Shown here: in pieces, positions 33,145 to 44,784 of the stretch | Layout of the letters: each line of letters starts with the position of its first letter | Numbering within the stretch: the first letter of the stretch is position 1 | DNA from: Amblyomma americanum | Lineage: Eukaryota; Arthropoda; Arachnida; Ixodida; Ixodidae | Direction: 5' to 3' | NCBI RefSeq assembly: GCF_052857255.1 | Contig: NC_135498.1 | Location: 115,697,134 to 115,761,133, forward strand | DNA: 64,000 nt | Translations under genes and position numbers: made by a program | The notes under the pieces: generated by a model | What the model saw: only the letters and a program-made list of their open reading frames with translations | Told to the model about the DNA's origin: nothing | Databases searched by the model: none

Positions 33145-33275
33145 AGTTTATGGATTTATGGGATTTATCCTCCGCAAAGCGACTAGGACTATGACGAGTG
33201 CCGTAGTGAAGGGCTCCTGATAATTTCGACCACCTGGGGCTCTTTAACGTGGACTGACATTGCCCAGTACACGGT
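33145..33275 (-). repeat. SINE fragment (Ruka-like body)
   Basis: Minus-strand body of the second SINE type: GTGTACTG, a TCAGTCCACGTTAAAGA phrase, CCCCAGGTGGTCGAAAT and a GGAGCCCTTCACTACGGCAC phrase, ending in the GGATAAATCCCATAAATCC region. The tRNA-like head is missing. Confidence 0.75.
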
Positions 33276-33474
33276 TTTAGGCGACTTTTTTTTCCGGAAT
33301 AAAGGTGCGCGTTTCAAGAAAGTAAATGGGATATTTGAAAGCGATTTATCAATTATTCGAGAGTTACTTTGCAGACAACCACGTGGCGTTTGCACGCGCC
33401 AAGCCTCCACCATAGCTGGATATCGATGGCTGTGAATTCTTGTTCCTCAAAGAGACTGCACCAAGGGGCCTTAC

Positions 33475-33789
33475 CTGAGCGTCCTGCCTAGGTTGGTTCT
33501 GCGCGACATCCCCTACTTGTGGAAGCTCGTTCTCAAGGCCTGCAGAGGTCAGCTTCCCCTGCTGCTTGACGCCTTCGTAGTAGTCGAGCAGGAGGAAAAG
33601 TATCAGCCCCTGCGCGGGTCGCGGAAGCATGAACATTCTCGATAGTTGATTCTGCATTGCACAAATTGGCAGCAACAATGAGGGATTCCCTAAGGCATTC
33701 GAAAACTCATGTCCAAAATTCTGGACAACAGCATTTTTGAGCGGGAAACCGTTGATGAACGCAATTTTTTCGTATAGTGTAAGATTTAA
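33475..33789 (-). CDS. Internal exon of an unrecognised membrane-protein gene
   Basis: Minus strand, 105 codons, no stop, phase 0 at both ends. The acceptor is ATTATTATAG and the donor CAG/GTAAGG. The product runs LNLTLYEKIAFINGFPLKNA through SLLLPICAMQNQLSRMF and a hydrophobic GLILFLLLDYY segment, then a polar Gln/Glu-rich tail ending NQPRQDAQ. One or two membrane-spanning or re-entrant segments are likely (about residues 36-46 and 60-70). Cys and aromatic spacing does not match any family I can name. The long stop-free frame bounded by correct splice signals, and phase agreement with exons at 30.2 and 62.8 kb, argue for a real host exon and not transposon debris. Confidence 0.6.
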
Positions 33790-34934
33790 CTATAATAATC
33801 AACGATATCAGCAGATCACCCGGCAGAAGTCTTGAAGTTTTTTTCTATTAACGTTTTGTATTGTCAAAAGCGTTCCCCAATGGTTTCTTGTGGCAGTCTT
33901 GACTGTTCGATGCTATTGACGGAAGCTCTTTAAACGAAAGATTTTGCTACATATCAGAAGAATGGACCATTACTTTCAATATTTCCGCAACAGTGTCTTA
34001 CAATTTTCCAATTTTCAAAATTTTTGTCAGAGATTGTTGGCTATGGCGGAGCCTATGGAGCAAATTCTTATTCCAGAAAGCGGGGAAAGCGCCGGTGAAC
34101 TGCTGCGGTTGTTGTTCTGATCGCGTGCTCTCTGCTGTCTTCTGCATTTGATACTAATGGAGTGGCTGTATAGTGATGAGTTAGGGCACACATTTCAATA
34201 ATTTAAGACCGAGTGGTGCGTCCATGTCTTAGTTATTTAATTTTGTATGCTGCGAATTATTTGTGAATATAAAATATATTTGTGAGTATTCCAGTGATTT
34301 GCTAGTGTTTTAGCTCGCACCTGTAGCCACCACTTTACGTCACAGCTGAAAAGGGACACACGAAGGTGAAATCGATGTTACCTCTTGCCATCATTCCATT
34401 ACTTCGTTTATAGCTTCAGCGTATAAGCAACGGCTTAAGCAACAGAGTGTATGGCATGCTCATGAAAGTCATGGTTGGACACTGATCATTCAGTAAAAAA
34501 AAAGAAATCAGAATTCGACAATTGTTTTACGGCAGCTAAATGCCTATTCTACCAGCTATTTATTGCATTAGGTCATTGTAAGATATGTCTAGTGTCGCAT
34601 AATAAAAATTAATAGTACGAAGTCAATGAGGCTTTCCCGAAACGCAGTGTCATTCATTTGGAGAAAACATGATTACCGACTCTTAAGCTCTGTTAACTGA
34701 GTAACCACTCGGAATTTCGAACACTGGCGGCAACATTTAGGGCCCTCGTTCGTGGTCGTCATGGCCAAAAACTAAAACAGACATCGACTGTCCCTTTGAA
34801 CAGGCGCGACAAAAAAAAAAATGGGACGGACGATCGGACAATCTGGTGCGAGCATTGTGCCTAAGCAGTTGTGATTTTGCCTGCATGCTGTTTTGATTGA
34901 AAGTTTTCTAAATGATGCTTTTGCTTTTGAAATT
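33790..34934. other. Unassigned, start of the inferred 29-kb intron
   Basis: AT-rich sequence without recognisable genes or repeats. Confidence 0.4.
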
Positions 34935-34935
34935 G

Positions 34936-35165
34936 AAAATTGGCTCTTGAGGAAAGGAATTGGCGCAGTAATTGTCTCACATATCTTGGTGGGCACCCGA
35001 ACAGCGCAAGAAAGAGGTGCCCTAGTGGAGGACTCGGAAATAATTTCCACCCCATGGCGATCTTTAACGTGAACTGACATCGCACAGCACACAGGCGCCT
35101 TTTGCGCTTCGCCTCCATCGATACGCGGCCGCCGCTGTCGGGTTCGAAATCGGGTTCGAAGTGCG
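34936..35165 (-). repeat. SINE, minus strand, with internal deletion
   Basis: Minus-strand copy of the 19.9-kb SINE type: a B-box GGGTTCGAA region near 35,145, GGCGAAGCGC, GTGCTGTGCGATGTCAGTTC, CCACTAGGGCACCTC, then a jump over the usual TCCC-rich stretch to the GCGCTGTTCGGGTGCCC end and CCAATTTTCAATTTCAA. The tRNA-like head is incomplete. Confidence 0.8.
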
Positions 35166-35379
35166 AGGACACCCGCCCGCAGTATATGCACAGGGACTTC
35201 GCTCTGAGGCTCAAAGAAGTCGCCATTGACCGCCTCCGAACAGTCCGACAACGTCACTCACAGTCTTAACACCCCCCCCCCCCCCTCCTTCCCTCGCGCC
35301 TTAAGGATCATCGCTATTCTTTTGTCAACCTTCCGCTCCCCCTCTGTCCCCAGTCACCCATGAAGAAGGAGCCGAGCCG

Positions 35380-35539
35380 GCTTCGAGACGTGTTAGAGCT
35401 TATTATAACACATCAATAGAGATTGCTGTGCAAGACGTACCTCAACGAAACCTTTAGTTGCTTCGAGACGTGTTAGAGCTTATTATAACACATCAATAGA
35501 GATTGATGTGCAAGACGTACCTCAACGAAACCTTTAGTT
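35380..35539. repeat. Tandem duplication of an 80-bp unit
   Basis: Two adjacent copies (35,380-35,459 and 35,460-35,539) differ at one base (GATTGCTG versus GATTGATG). No further copy. The near-identity implies a recent duplication or an assembly duplication. Confidence 0.95.
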
Positions 35540-35540
35540 T

Positions 35541-36204
35541 AATGAAATTGCCTGTAGGTTGAGCTGCTATTACATGTAATAAGTAATAATGTCTTAACCA
35601 TACAAGGCAGAACCCAGACAAAGATGTTGCGTTTTCGGTGTGCTTCTGTGCGCGTTCTGTAAGACCGTGAAATTTTGGTTATCTCTGTAGTAATATGTTG
35701 CCTATGTCTCTGCACATAAATAAATGAATCAAAAGCTGTGCCATAAGGTGTGCCGTGGTGGGTTCGCTCCATGTGGCGTGCTTACCACTCATTAGCCTCA
35801 TGCATAGGTTCAGCGAACAGCTGACGAGTATAATAAAAAGAATATTTGCAACAAATGTCTGGTAAAACTATACTCATGACCGAGAGCGAGGGTTACTAAT
35901 TACCAGAACACGTCTAGTTGTATGCTAGCAGTATTATGCAAACAAATTCTCACAATTTGCTAGTCTCACCTCAGGAAATCTGTTCCGTCTTTAATGATCC
36001 TTTATCATACAGAACTGCACGCATGCTAACACATCGAACGTAAAAGAAGCTCTAGCTTCCTCGGAACCGTTGGCAATGCCACTAACTTTCCTTTGGTGTG
36101 TTTTTATGGCCGAAATCTTGTCGCGTATGCTTTGTAGATTAAATACTCGTAACCGTACGCAGTGACCGACAATACTACACAGAATAAATCTATTGGAACC
36201 CCTC
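35541..36204. other. Unassigned interval
   Basis: No supported feature. A 35-nt stretch at 35,786-35,820 has acceptor- and donor-like neighbours on the minus strand, but its length would break the phase of the candidate host gene. Confidence 0.4.
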
Positions 36205-36205
36205 A

Positions 36206-36345
36206 CGCGTGACCGGAGAGTAAGTGGTTTTGTCGTTCGGCGCCTTATTCCAAGGTCGCAGGCTCGATGCAGGCAGCGGCAGCCTTATTTCGATGTTGGC
36301 AGAATGAAAAAAAAATCTCCATGTACTGTGCGATGTCATCGCTCG
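36206..36345 (+). repeat. Decayed tRNA-derived SINE head
   Basis: AGTGGTTTTGTCGTTCGGCGCC, GGTCGCAGGCTCGATGC (B-box-like), CCTTATTTCGATG and CATGTACTGTGCGATGTCAT follow in SINE order. Similarity then fades. Confidence 0.6.
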
Positions 36346-37435
36346 TTAAACATTTCTTGATAATCTTGTGTAATTCGGACCCTCTATACTACGTCCCCGG
36401 TAGCCCCTGGATAACTACGAGAGCTGACTGCAGAAAAAGTATCCCTATTCAGTCTTACTTTAATCGCAGTGGCAACAGCGGACCTTGCGAACGTCCCTAA
36501 GAAGACGGTCATCTGCATGAAAATGAAAGCGTACACCGTTTGTTGCAAAGCTTCTGTGACACTGTCACGGTGGAAGAACAAGCGAGGTGGCCGTACGAAG
36601 GCTGCGCATGCGGCAAAAAGTTATGCATACATCGCGCGGTCCTCGACAGATGCGCTACACGCAAAGGTGGCCCCAGTTTTCAAACGTAGATGCTGAATGA
36701 AAGCAGATACGGACGCCAAAAAAATTGATGATAACGCGCGTATTCAGTAGCGAATTTGCAATAAACACGGTTGTTGGGTAAGGCTGAGACTGAAAATTTT
36801 TTGCAATGAATAATGCTTTTGCTCCGGGAGTTTCAGCATGCCCTCCACCTAGCAGCATTCGCGCTCGTGGCTGCCAATAGGAGCATACGAACGGGTCGAG
36901 CGCAATGTCTCTTGGCATTATTTACCGCAGCCTACGCCGTCGCAGCAATATGCGTTAATAACAGCAGACGCGGTACTATAGTGCACCTGCCTTAGCCAGA
37001 CGGAAGGCAAAACCGTGCACAACGCCAGAACAAGCATTGCGTCTGCAGGTAAACTGCGGAGGCTTGCAGGTACACGATAAAGCGGTGGAAAAAAAAATTC
37101 CTTCACCTGGTTTTTAAAAGGCCACGCATTTAACCACATAAATTGAGGTCACCTAAAAACACAAGCAGTGAAACCACGAAGGTGCTGCGCGGTTTGCCAT
37201 TTATTTGACATGCACACAGAGCTGGCGGTGAATACAAATTTAAGGACATAAATTTTTGATGCATAAACAAAAAACAGCAGTGCACATTTCAGGCACATCA
37301 ATGTATTCATGACTCCCGCCATTTAAACAGCAAAACAGGAGTCAAATTTTCATCTACTAAAGCTTGGACAGCTTACGCAGCTCCTGTGTCTTATTTTTCG
37401 CATCAGCTTTCTGGAGTTTGCAAAATTGCCTCATT
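36346..37435. other. Unassigned interval upstream (in plus coordinates) of the P-like remnant
   Basis: No supported gene. The part nearest 37.4 kb may be the 3' flank of the P-like transposon, but nothing proves it. Confidence 0.35.
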
Positions 37436-37439
37436 CTCA

Positions 37440-38360
37440 TGGTTACGTTATTGTGTAGCACGCCTGCCATAACTTCCTCTTTATGGTCTGGACAGAAGAA
37501 CTGAAACTTTTGTAGTTGTGAAGCGTGTCGTCCAGCGTCAATTCATAGGCATTTCTGAGAGCCGCATGCTTCTGAAATTCCATCTCAGTGGCATGGAACA
37601 AGTGAGACCACACTTCGCTTTGGGTGCATGACGCCTCCTCTAGTTTTACACAGAACAAGGCTGCTTTCCGGCTGTTGATGAAGGGCACTTTCTTCCAATA
37701 ATCCTTCACGGCACTTCGTACACGTTGTACTCTTCAAGTACTTGCGGCGTATAAAGCCAACTAAATAATAAATTATACAGTCGACAGCTGCCAGTACTCT
37801 GTGCAACTTGTCGAACACATGGTCAAACCTCAGCCTGAACAGCAACCAGGCCATCTAGCTTCTTTTTCAGCAGCTGAACGTTGTCCTTCGGACTTGGAAT
37901 TGTCATGAAAAGCAAGTTTCAAGTCATCCAACGTTAGCACAAGTACACCGTGCTCAGATTTCGCATTGTTAACTTGGCAATTTCCGAATATAGGGTGCAT
38001 TTCCCGAATTTAGACATTTTTCCCTCACACCACTTCTTTTCCCCAGTTATTTAGCCAATACAGCGATGAAGCGAGGACTCTTAATTCTTTGCTTCCAATG
38101 ATGACGCCCTCCTTTGGATGAGTTCGATTCAGGGCGTCAAAAAGATTGTTAAGCCTCAGCGTGAATTCCACCATTGCCTTCACATTTTCGAGTCCTTTTG
38201 TGCCTCTTTGAGAGTAGAATTTTAAGCGTTCTTCATCTTTCGGCGCGGAAAGGAGAGTTTCGCGGTACAGCCTTTGTATCCCGTCGTGCAACATGCAACA
38301 AAACACTTCTTGCCGATTGTGCTCACAATCGCGTGCTTGTAGAGCAGGCAGCGCTAACAA
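37440..38360 (-). pseudogene. P-element / THAP9-like transposase, C-terminal remnant
   Basis: Minus strand. 38,360-38,025 reads VEFTLRLNNLFDALNRTHPK, then GSKELRVLASSLYWLNNW, a pattern I recognise from P-type and THAP9-like transposases. 37,780-37,640 gives VGFIRRKYLKSTTCTKC with CREGLLEES, then CKTRGGVMHPKRSVVSLV, the conserved C-terminal block; a last shifted piece reads EMEFQKHAALRNAYELTLDD. The THAP zinc finger and the catalytic RNase H-like core are missing, and frame changes near 38,000, 37,860 and 37,600 break what remains. The higher-coordinate end stops at the poly-C run (38,363-38,390). Confidence 0.7.
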
Positions 38361-38362
38361 AG

Positions 38363-38390
38363 CCCCCCCCCCCCCCCCCCCCCCCCCCCC
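38363..38390. repeat. Poly(C) run of 28
   Basis: Uninterrupted C from 38,363 to 38,390, at the edge of the P-like remnant. Length is likely to be unreliable in the assembly. Confidence 0.95.
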
Positions 38391-38753
38391 TGCATCACCA
38401 CGCCATCGGTCGGCGAATTGTCAAAGCATGCACGCGAAGTGGGAGTCGACACGGCCGCTCTGTTCCAGCGGCCGCCGTTTTGACACCTATATATTTTTCC
38501 ACCGTGGACACTGCCCAGTGCGAAGGATTTAGGTGCAGTCGATAACACTTATTTTCTCTCAGTCAACCAGGAGACAGCTTAAGTTATTTTCAGCCTCTAC
38601 AGATCAGCGATCATTCCTTCATCAACGTTTGAAACGCATTCCAAGATCTACGCCGCATTTCATGCGAGGCGCAAAGAGCAGGTCACTCTTCAACTTACAT
38701 GTCCGACTTCTTAATATGCTTTCAGCACGGATGCAATAGAGATGGAAACGAGT

Positions 38754-38953
38754 TAAAGGAAGACACAGCGCGATGAAAGACGGACACACGAAGAAACGAC
38801 ACACACGAGCGCTGTCTCACACCTGAAATTTTGTTCGGATGTAAAGACGCTTAATTAGAAAACATGAGAGGGTGGGTAACAGGGCTGCTGCAGCGATAAC
38901 CGGCAATCAGTGTGGTCGTGTGTCCGTGTTTCATCGCGCTGTTTCTTCCTTTA
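38754..38953. repeat. 37-bp inverted repeat pair, Penelope-like terminal motif
   Basis: 38,754-38,790 and 38,917-38,953 are reverse complements with two mismatches, separated by 126 bp. The minus strand of the left arm continues the block AGCGCTCGTGTGTGTCG... through ...CATCGCGCTG, which resembles the terminal T-rich motif at 1193-1246 after the Penelope-like element. Inverted terminal copies are known around Penelope-type insertions. No coding part is present here. Confidence 0.6.
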
Positions 38954-39018
38954 AATGCATTACCATCTGCCCCGAGCCTTGCTCTTCTGAGATGGAAGGG
39001 ATCTGATAAATACAAGGA

Positions 39019-39253
39019 GCCGCCGCGGTGGCGCGGCTCAGTGGTTACGGTGATCGGCTCCTGATCAGAAACATGCGGGTTCGGTCCGGACCGCGGTGGT
39101 TGCATTTCTATAGAGGCGAAATCCTCCAGGCCTGTGTACTGTGAGATGTCAGTGTAGATTAAATAACCCCAGGTGGTCTAAATGATCCGGAGCTCACCAC
39201 TGTGGTGTCCCTCATAGCCTGAGGCGCTTCGGGACATTAAACCCAATGAAACC
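39019..39253 (+). repeat. tRNA-derived SINE, second body type
   Basis: GCCGCCGCGGTGGCGCGGCTC, GTGGTTACGG (A-box region), CGGGTTCGGTCC (B-box-like), GAGGCGAAATCC, GTGTACTGTGAGATGTCAGT, AACCCCAGGTGGTC, CTCATAGCCTGAGGCGCTTC and GGGACATTAAACCC. This is the most complete copy of this type here. LINE B1 starts directly after it. Confidence 0.85.
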
Positions 39254-39534
39254 AAGAGGCTGGAGCGCTGGAGATAGGATTGAGCGGACGCAGCTTGTCT
39301 GCGCTCCGTGGATTTCTCGTCCTGTGCGCGCAAGCTCCATTCGCAGTTCACATTTTTGTCCTGATCAGACGTATAACGTCGAGAACTACTCGAGGATACA
39401 CTTTGATCCCAAGAAGTCACTTTCTTGGCAAAACGTGGGATCGCTAAGCCTCGCAAGCACTTCGGCACCGGGCCCGGCGTCCGATGCCGCGTTCGACCTG
39501 ACCAGCGAGCAGCTACTCCGCTACGGCTTCGACG

Positions 39535-41274
39535 ATGGATGTGGACCACACCCTTGGCTACGACCCCGAGTCTGGAGGATTCGGAAGTGTTCCCAGCAGC
39601 AGCAAACAAGGCGAGGCGAACTTTGATAATTCACAGCCAGCACTTGGATGAAGACGATATACCTCAGGGATGCAGGACAGCGGATGCAGGACAGGGATGC
39701 AGAAGGGCACTCGGCTCCGAAGGCATGCGAAGATGACCCGAAGTCACCAGTATCGGATCCCACGAGCCGCAAAAGGCCCCCGAGACTGCCTGACCTCGAC
39801 AAGTATGAATTTAAAGTGATTATCAAGCCGAAAGACCGTTTGGACCTAAAAATGTGGGGTGGGAGTGTACACCTACTTAATGTCGCGTTCGAAAACGCGT
39901 TACGTGGCAAGACGCTACGCGCCAAACCTTACATCAGAGTTATTGAAGAGCAAAACATCATCATCGCGGCAACTTCCCATGTCGAAGACGCCACAGTACT
40001 TGGGAAGATCGATAACATCAACCTTGACGGGAAAAAGTACCACCACAATGCCTACGTGAGAACACGGCAAGACTCGTGCAAAGGGGTGGTGCACGGGATT
40101 GACCCCAACGCATCAGACAGAGACCTAGAGAAAGACTTTTCCTCGGAAACCCACGAAATATTAGGCGTCCGAAGGCTCGGCAGATCCAACTCGGTGGTGA
40201 TACCGTTCAGTGGATACAAAGTCCCTTTCTTTGTTACGTACGGGTGGATCGAGCGCAAATGTTTTCTTTATAAGAAAACTAGACCGTTTTGCGTACTGTG
40301 CGGCAGGGAACCTGACATAGACCGGACGTCTGCCCCAGCCCAGCTGAATCGAAATGTGACTCGTGCGGCAAGCTGAATCCCGGGGAAGCTCACGATTGCA
40401 CTCCAACTTGTGCGGCATGCCAGGGGAATCACCACGCCTACTCAAGAGATTGCAAAACAAAGTTTCTGGATCCCATCAATAAGCCTAGGAAACATCAACA
40501 TTTCGGTGATCAGGAAGAGAAATTGACAACAAGTGGCACCAGCAAGAGCTACGGGGCAGCTGTATGCACCAGCCGAAAAGAGCAGTGCGAGAAGAAGGAA
40601 TCCAGAAGAGCGGCCTCCAATTCTACGTCCAGGTCCAGGTCAAGATCTAAGTCTAGTCAACGTCGCAACTCGTCAGGCCGATCCGGAACGGAAGAGTCAA
40701 GACATCATAAAGAGCAGGGGACCACCAGGTCGGTCTCCTTTGCACCTAAGGCGGATCCACCGGCACAGGAGGCGCCACGCACCCGAGAACTCGGACGGTC
40801 TTCTGAGAAGCAAGAAGACTCAAGACACATCGTAAAGGTGGGCTATGCTGTGTTGCCTCCATCCCTACCCGGAAACGCGATATCTAAGGAGTTTAACGAC
40901 CTAAAAGCAGAAATTATTCAGCTAAAAAACAGATGAGCCGTTGCGAGCTGAACTTAAATTGGTCAGGCTGCAGTCACAAACAGCTCCCGACAAAACACCC
41001 GAAGCCCGGCCAAACTCAGTCAGTTTATGAGCGCGTCATTTCAGAGCTGAGGGCTGACAGAGAGGAGCAGAATAAAAAGTCCTATAAATTATTCAGATGG
41101 TCAAAAACGAGCTCGCAAACGAGTCTGCCAACACTAGGAAAATACATAAACTCCGCCATTGCCACAGTCCGAGACGAGTTCAAATCTAAACTCAACCAGT
41201 GCAACTTCCGAAATAGGAAATCCAAATATGCCGACAGGCACCCCCTTCCAGAAGAGGACGAAAAAGGACCATGA
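39535..41274 (+). pseudogene. ORF1 (gag-like) of LINE B1
   Basis: The start is probably the ATG at 39,535 (MDVDHTLGYDPESGG), because B2 begins with the similar MAASARRGYDPETMA. The frame ends at 39,649 and shifts. 39,648-40,376 then holds KVIIKPKDRLDLKMW, EEQNIIIAAT and SCKGVVHGIDPNASDRDLEK, the conserved core of this gag type. After another shift come Cys/His knuckles (about 40,330-40,460) with CDSCGKLNPGEAHDC and CAACQGNHHAYSRDC, then an Arg/Ser-rich basic stretch (40,523-40,936) and a Glu/Lys-rich, possibly coiled-coil end. ORF1 proteins of this kind coat the element RNA. Confidence 0.75.
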
Positions 41275-41304
41275 CACATAGGGAACAGGAAACAATAATT
41301 TGGG

Positions 41305-42290
41305 CAATGGAATTGTCGGGGATTTAAAAGCAAAAAGCAAGCCTTAAATTTTTCATCGACACGTCGGAGACGCCACCTGCTAGTAATAGTACTTCAGGAA
41401 GCAAATACGGTCATCAGCATGAAGGGGTACAAAACTATCCAAGACGAGCATAGCCTTGGAATACTTGTTCACAAGGAGTTTACCGCAACGCTGCAAGAAC
41501 CACTAGCCGCAAATATCGAACATGCTTACATTGAAATTCTTCCCAAACACAGGGGAAAACGCAGTTTGCATATACTGAACATGCACAGTCGCCCCAGGGA
41601 CTCATGTCGTCAGATAGCCACGATATTTAATAATTTTATCAAGAGGGCAGGTAAGGACCTCCTCGTCATAGCCGGTGATTTCAATGCGCCCCATCAAGCA
41701 TGGGGATATCACTTTAACAGCCCGAAAGGTAGGAGGATCCTTGAGATCGCTAACAGAGAAGGGCTCGCAATCTTAACGGATCCCCTGCAACCCACCAGAG
41801 CGGGTAATAGCGTCAGCACAGACACCTGTCCAGATCTCACGCTTGTGAAAAACTGCCTGCAGGCCACCTGGTCTAACACTGGCAAGTCCCTGGGCAGTGA
41901 TCACTTCATCGTCTCCTGCACTGTTCAGGGAGTTAAATGTCGGAACCCATTTGGCAAGGCTAAGATTGTGAACTGGGACAAGTGGAGAGAAGAAATCGCA
42001 CGTCTCCCGGACGAAGATATCACAGATATTGAGGCATGGACAGCGCTGCAGATGGAAACCGTCGCCAGGCACTCTGCTACTGCGAACACCACGGAGGAAA
42101 CTCCGGCAGTTGACCCGCACCTGTTTCATCTATGGGAAGCCAGGAGATCTCTGACAAGGAGGTGGAAAAGGCAAAAGTTAAATCGCAAGTTGAAGACCAA
42201 GATTACAGAAATCACCAAAGAAGTGGATGACTACGCACATAACCTCGCTAACCAAAACTGGCTCAAGCTGTGTGATGAGCTCAACGTAGA
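41305..42290 (+). pseudogene. ORF2 N-terminus: APE endonuclease of LINE B1
   Basis: The frame from 41,419 is open to 42,510, but homology starts earlier, with WAMELSGI (should be WNCRG; Asn lost) and VIVLQEANTV (catalytic Glu kept, about 41,390). IAGDFNAPHQAWGY supplies the conserved Asp/Asn pair (about 41,671-41,715), TCPDLTLVKN follows, and SLGSDHFIVSC the catalytic Asp/His (about 41,890-41,925). FHLWEARRSLTRRWKRQK is the linker also seen in B2. After about 42,290 the frame shifts by one base, so the rest of the frame up to 42,510 is not native sequence. Confidence 0.85.
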
Positions 42291-43646
42291 ATGGGCACGG
42301 CTAAAGCATGGGGACTCCTCAGATCCCTTATCGAGCCGAACTCAAACCGGAAAGAGCAAACAGACACGCTCTGTAACGCCTTGCACAGCTATAAAGGGGA
42401 CAACAAAGCCCTCATTACAGAACTTGCACGGAAATTCCTCGATCTGGGATCCTCGTACCCTCTCCCTGCGTACACCGGTGCACCCAATGAAGAGATGGAC
42501 CAAGACGTAACGGTTGAGGAACTGAGGGCGGAGCTTGACGTCATGCGTAAGAACACCGCTCCTGGACCGGACTAGATAAACACCAAGATGCTCTTTAATA
42601 TGGATGACATCTCCTTAAGAATATTAGTGAAATACTTCAACACGCAGTGCTGGAACAAGGGCCAGATCCCCGACTCCTGGAAATTGGTTTTAGTGCGATT
42701 TATTCCCAAGCCCAAAAAGCCATGCGATATTGATCATTTACGACCGATCTCCCTGACGTCGTGTCTGGGTAAACTGTTCGAGAGGGTCGTGAACGCCCGA
42801 CTGAAACGACTCCTGAGGAAGACTGATATCCTCCCTGACACGCTGTACGGGTTTAGGGAAAAGCTTTCTACACAGGATATTCTCCTCCGTATCAGAGAGG
42901 ATATTCTGGACAACCCCGGCAGATGTCAGGTCAAGGCCATCCTTGCGCTCGATTTAACAGGGGCATATGACAATGTTAACCACCAGGGAATACTGCATGA
43001 GCTTAACAGCATCAACTGTGGTGACCGCACATATAATTACGTGAGGGACTTTCTCCCCAACAGAAAAGCGTCAATAAGTATTGGTGATCGGACCTTCTCT
43101 CCGTTCAATCTAGGTTCCAAGGGCACCCCGCAGGGAGCGGTCTTGTCTCCGCTTCTCTTCAACCTGGTCATGCGTGGGCTACCAGAGAAGCTAGACCGCA
43201 TCCGAGGCATGGCATTGAGCACTCTATATACGCCGACTACATTACGATCTGGTGTTGCAGCGGTAATGAAGGGGAAATTCAAGACCGGCTTCAGGAAGCA
43301 GCAAAATGTCGTGTGCCAGCAAGCGGCGAGGCATGGGTTAACGTGCTCTCCCGAGAAATCAGAGTTACTCCTGATCGACCGCGGCAAGAAGCAGAATACG
43401 GGGCTTTTTCCGCCCACTCCCTCTGTCGCCATTACGGTCCAGGGTATGAGCATTTCGATCAAGAAAGAGATCAAGATCCTGGGAGCCTTCATACCCAGCG
43501 GCAACACTAACACCACTACAATCAGACAGCTCCAAGCCTATTCCGAACAAGTCTCTATAATGCTACGCCGGGTAATCAAGAAAAGAAATGGGCTAAGAAA
43601 GAAGGAGGCCCTAAGATTAGTTCAGGCTTTCATTCTCTCTAACTAA
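42291..43646 (+). pseudogene. Reverse transcriptase of LINE B1
   Basis: 42,291-42,575 ends with MRKNTAPGPD and a TAG (relatives continue). 42,588-43,646 is a long frame with LVLVRFIPKPKKPCDIDHLR, CLGKLFERVVN, LALDLTGAYDNVNH (motif A, catalytic Asp kept) and KGTPQGAVLSPLLFN (motif B). The catalytic C box near 43,225-43,245 reads LYTPTTL in this frame; the neighbouring frame gives IYADYITIW, so YADD has become YADY and a frameshift precedes it. LVQAFILSN ends the frame at a TAA. Inactive. Confidence 0.85.
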
Positions 43647-43915
43647 CATGCGCCACCCCGTATTTACGGTTTAGCAAAAAGGAGAAAGACCAACTAGATG
43701 TTTATATTCGAAAGGCAGTTAAGACGGCACTGGGACTTCCTTTATGCACATCCACTAACCGCTTATTACAGCTAGGGATCCATAACACCATCGACGAACT
43801 AATATAGGCCCACCGTGTAAATCAAATTGTCACGCTCTCAACATCTAAGTTTGGCAGGAAAATATTACAGAAGCTGAGAATCAGTCCACCCCGGGAAGTC
43901 GCTGACAAGATCGAC

Positions 43916-44784
43916 ATGCGCATTCAGATGAGATCACACATCACGACTCACCCCATACCAAAACGCATGGATGAGGAGTACAATAGAGGACGGAGACTAG
44001 CCAGAGCTAGACACCTCTCTAAGCGCTGGGATGAAAACAAGGACACGATCTACGTCGATGCGGCTGGACCCGTTAACGGAGTCGCGGAAATTGCAGCAGT
44101 TTCACCCCGGGGGGATATCATTGCAAGCAGCCTTATCTACCACATCGGCTGAAGAAGCAGCTATCGCACTAGCGATATCAAAGAACAGCGAGGCAACGGT
44201 TATGTCCGACTCACAAGCAGCGGTACGCAATTACCTCAGAGGCCGCGTTGGCGCTCCTTGTTGGGAAATTTCGGAAAGGTCCAATCCTTCCAACATCCAG
44301 ATCTTCTCGACGCCAGGGCACCTCTCAACGACGGGCAATGAGGCGGCCAACACAGTTGCTCGAGCTCTCCTCCTCCGAGCATCTGGCACGCAGCCTCTCT
44401 CTGACACAGTTGACAACCCCTCACCCTTTCTAAGCTACGCAGAAATTACGGAGTACTATAAGATCACAAGAAGGAAATATCCTCTTCCTCACAAAACCCT
44501 AAGTAAATATGAAGAGCACATAATCAGGCGACTACAAACTAATACTCTGCCCAATCCTAATGAGTAAATGGTACCCGGACACCTACGATTTGTCCTGCCC
44601 CTTCTGTGGAGCAGTTGGCACACTCTTTCACGTGGTTTGGGAATGTCAAGAAAACCCAGACTTGGACAGCAATCCCGATTCGACTTATGAGCGCTGGGAG
44701 GCAACCCTTCATAGCCACAGCCCCCTCGACCAGAAATCGCTGGTTGAGAGGGGCCGGATTATGATGACGACCATCTCGTACTGA
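43916..44784 (+). pseudogene. RNase H and terminal zinc finger of LINE B1
   Basis: DTIYVDAAGPVNGVAEIAAV (first Asp, about 44,045) lies in one frame. After a shift, TSAEEAAIALAIS (Glu), ATVMSDSQAAVRNYLRG (second Asp) and FSTPGHLSTTGNEAAN (His and Asn box, about 44,305-44,350) follow in 44,031-44,567. Another shift near 44,565 gives the C-terminal CPFCGAVGTLFHVVWEC (about 44,598-44,648), a CCHC finger typical of these ORF2 proteins, and a stop at 44,784. Confidence 0.85.

Noticed and set aside
35786..35820. 35-nt exon candidate with good acceptor and donor on the minus strand
   Set aside because: Its length is not a multiple of three and would break the phase-0 chain of the candidate gene; such short matches are expected by chance in a 29-kb intron.
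39178..39609. 143-codon minus-strand frame
   Set aside because: It covers the end of a SINE and the 5' region of LINE B1 on the opposite strand; no independent support.
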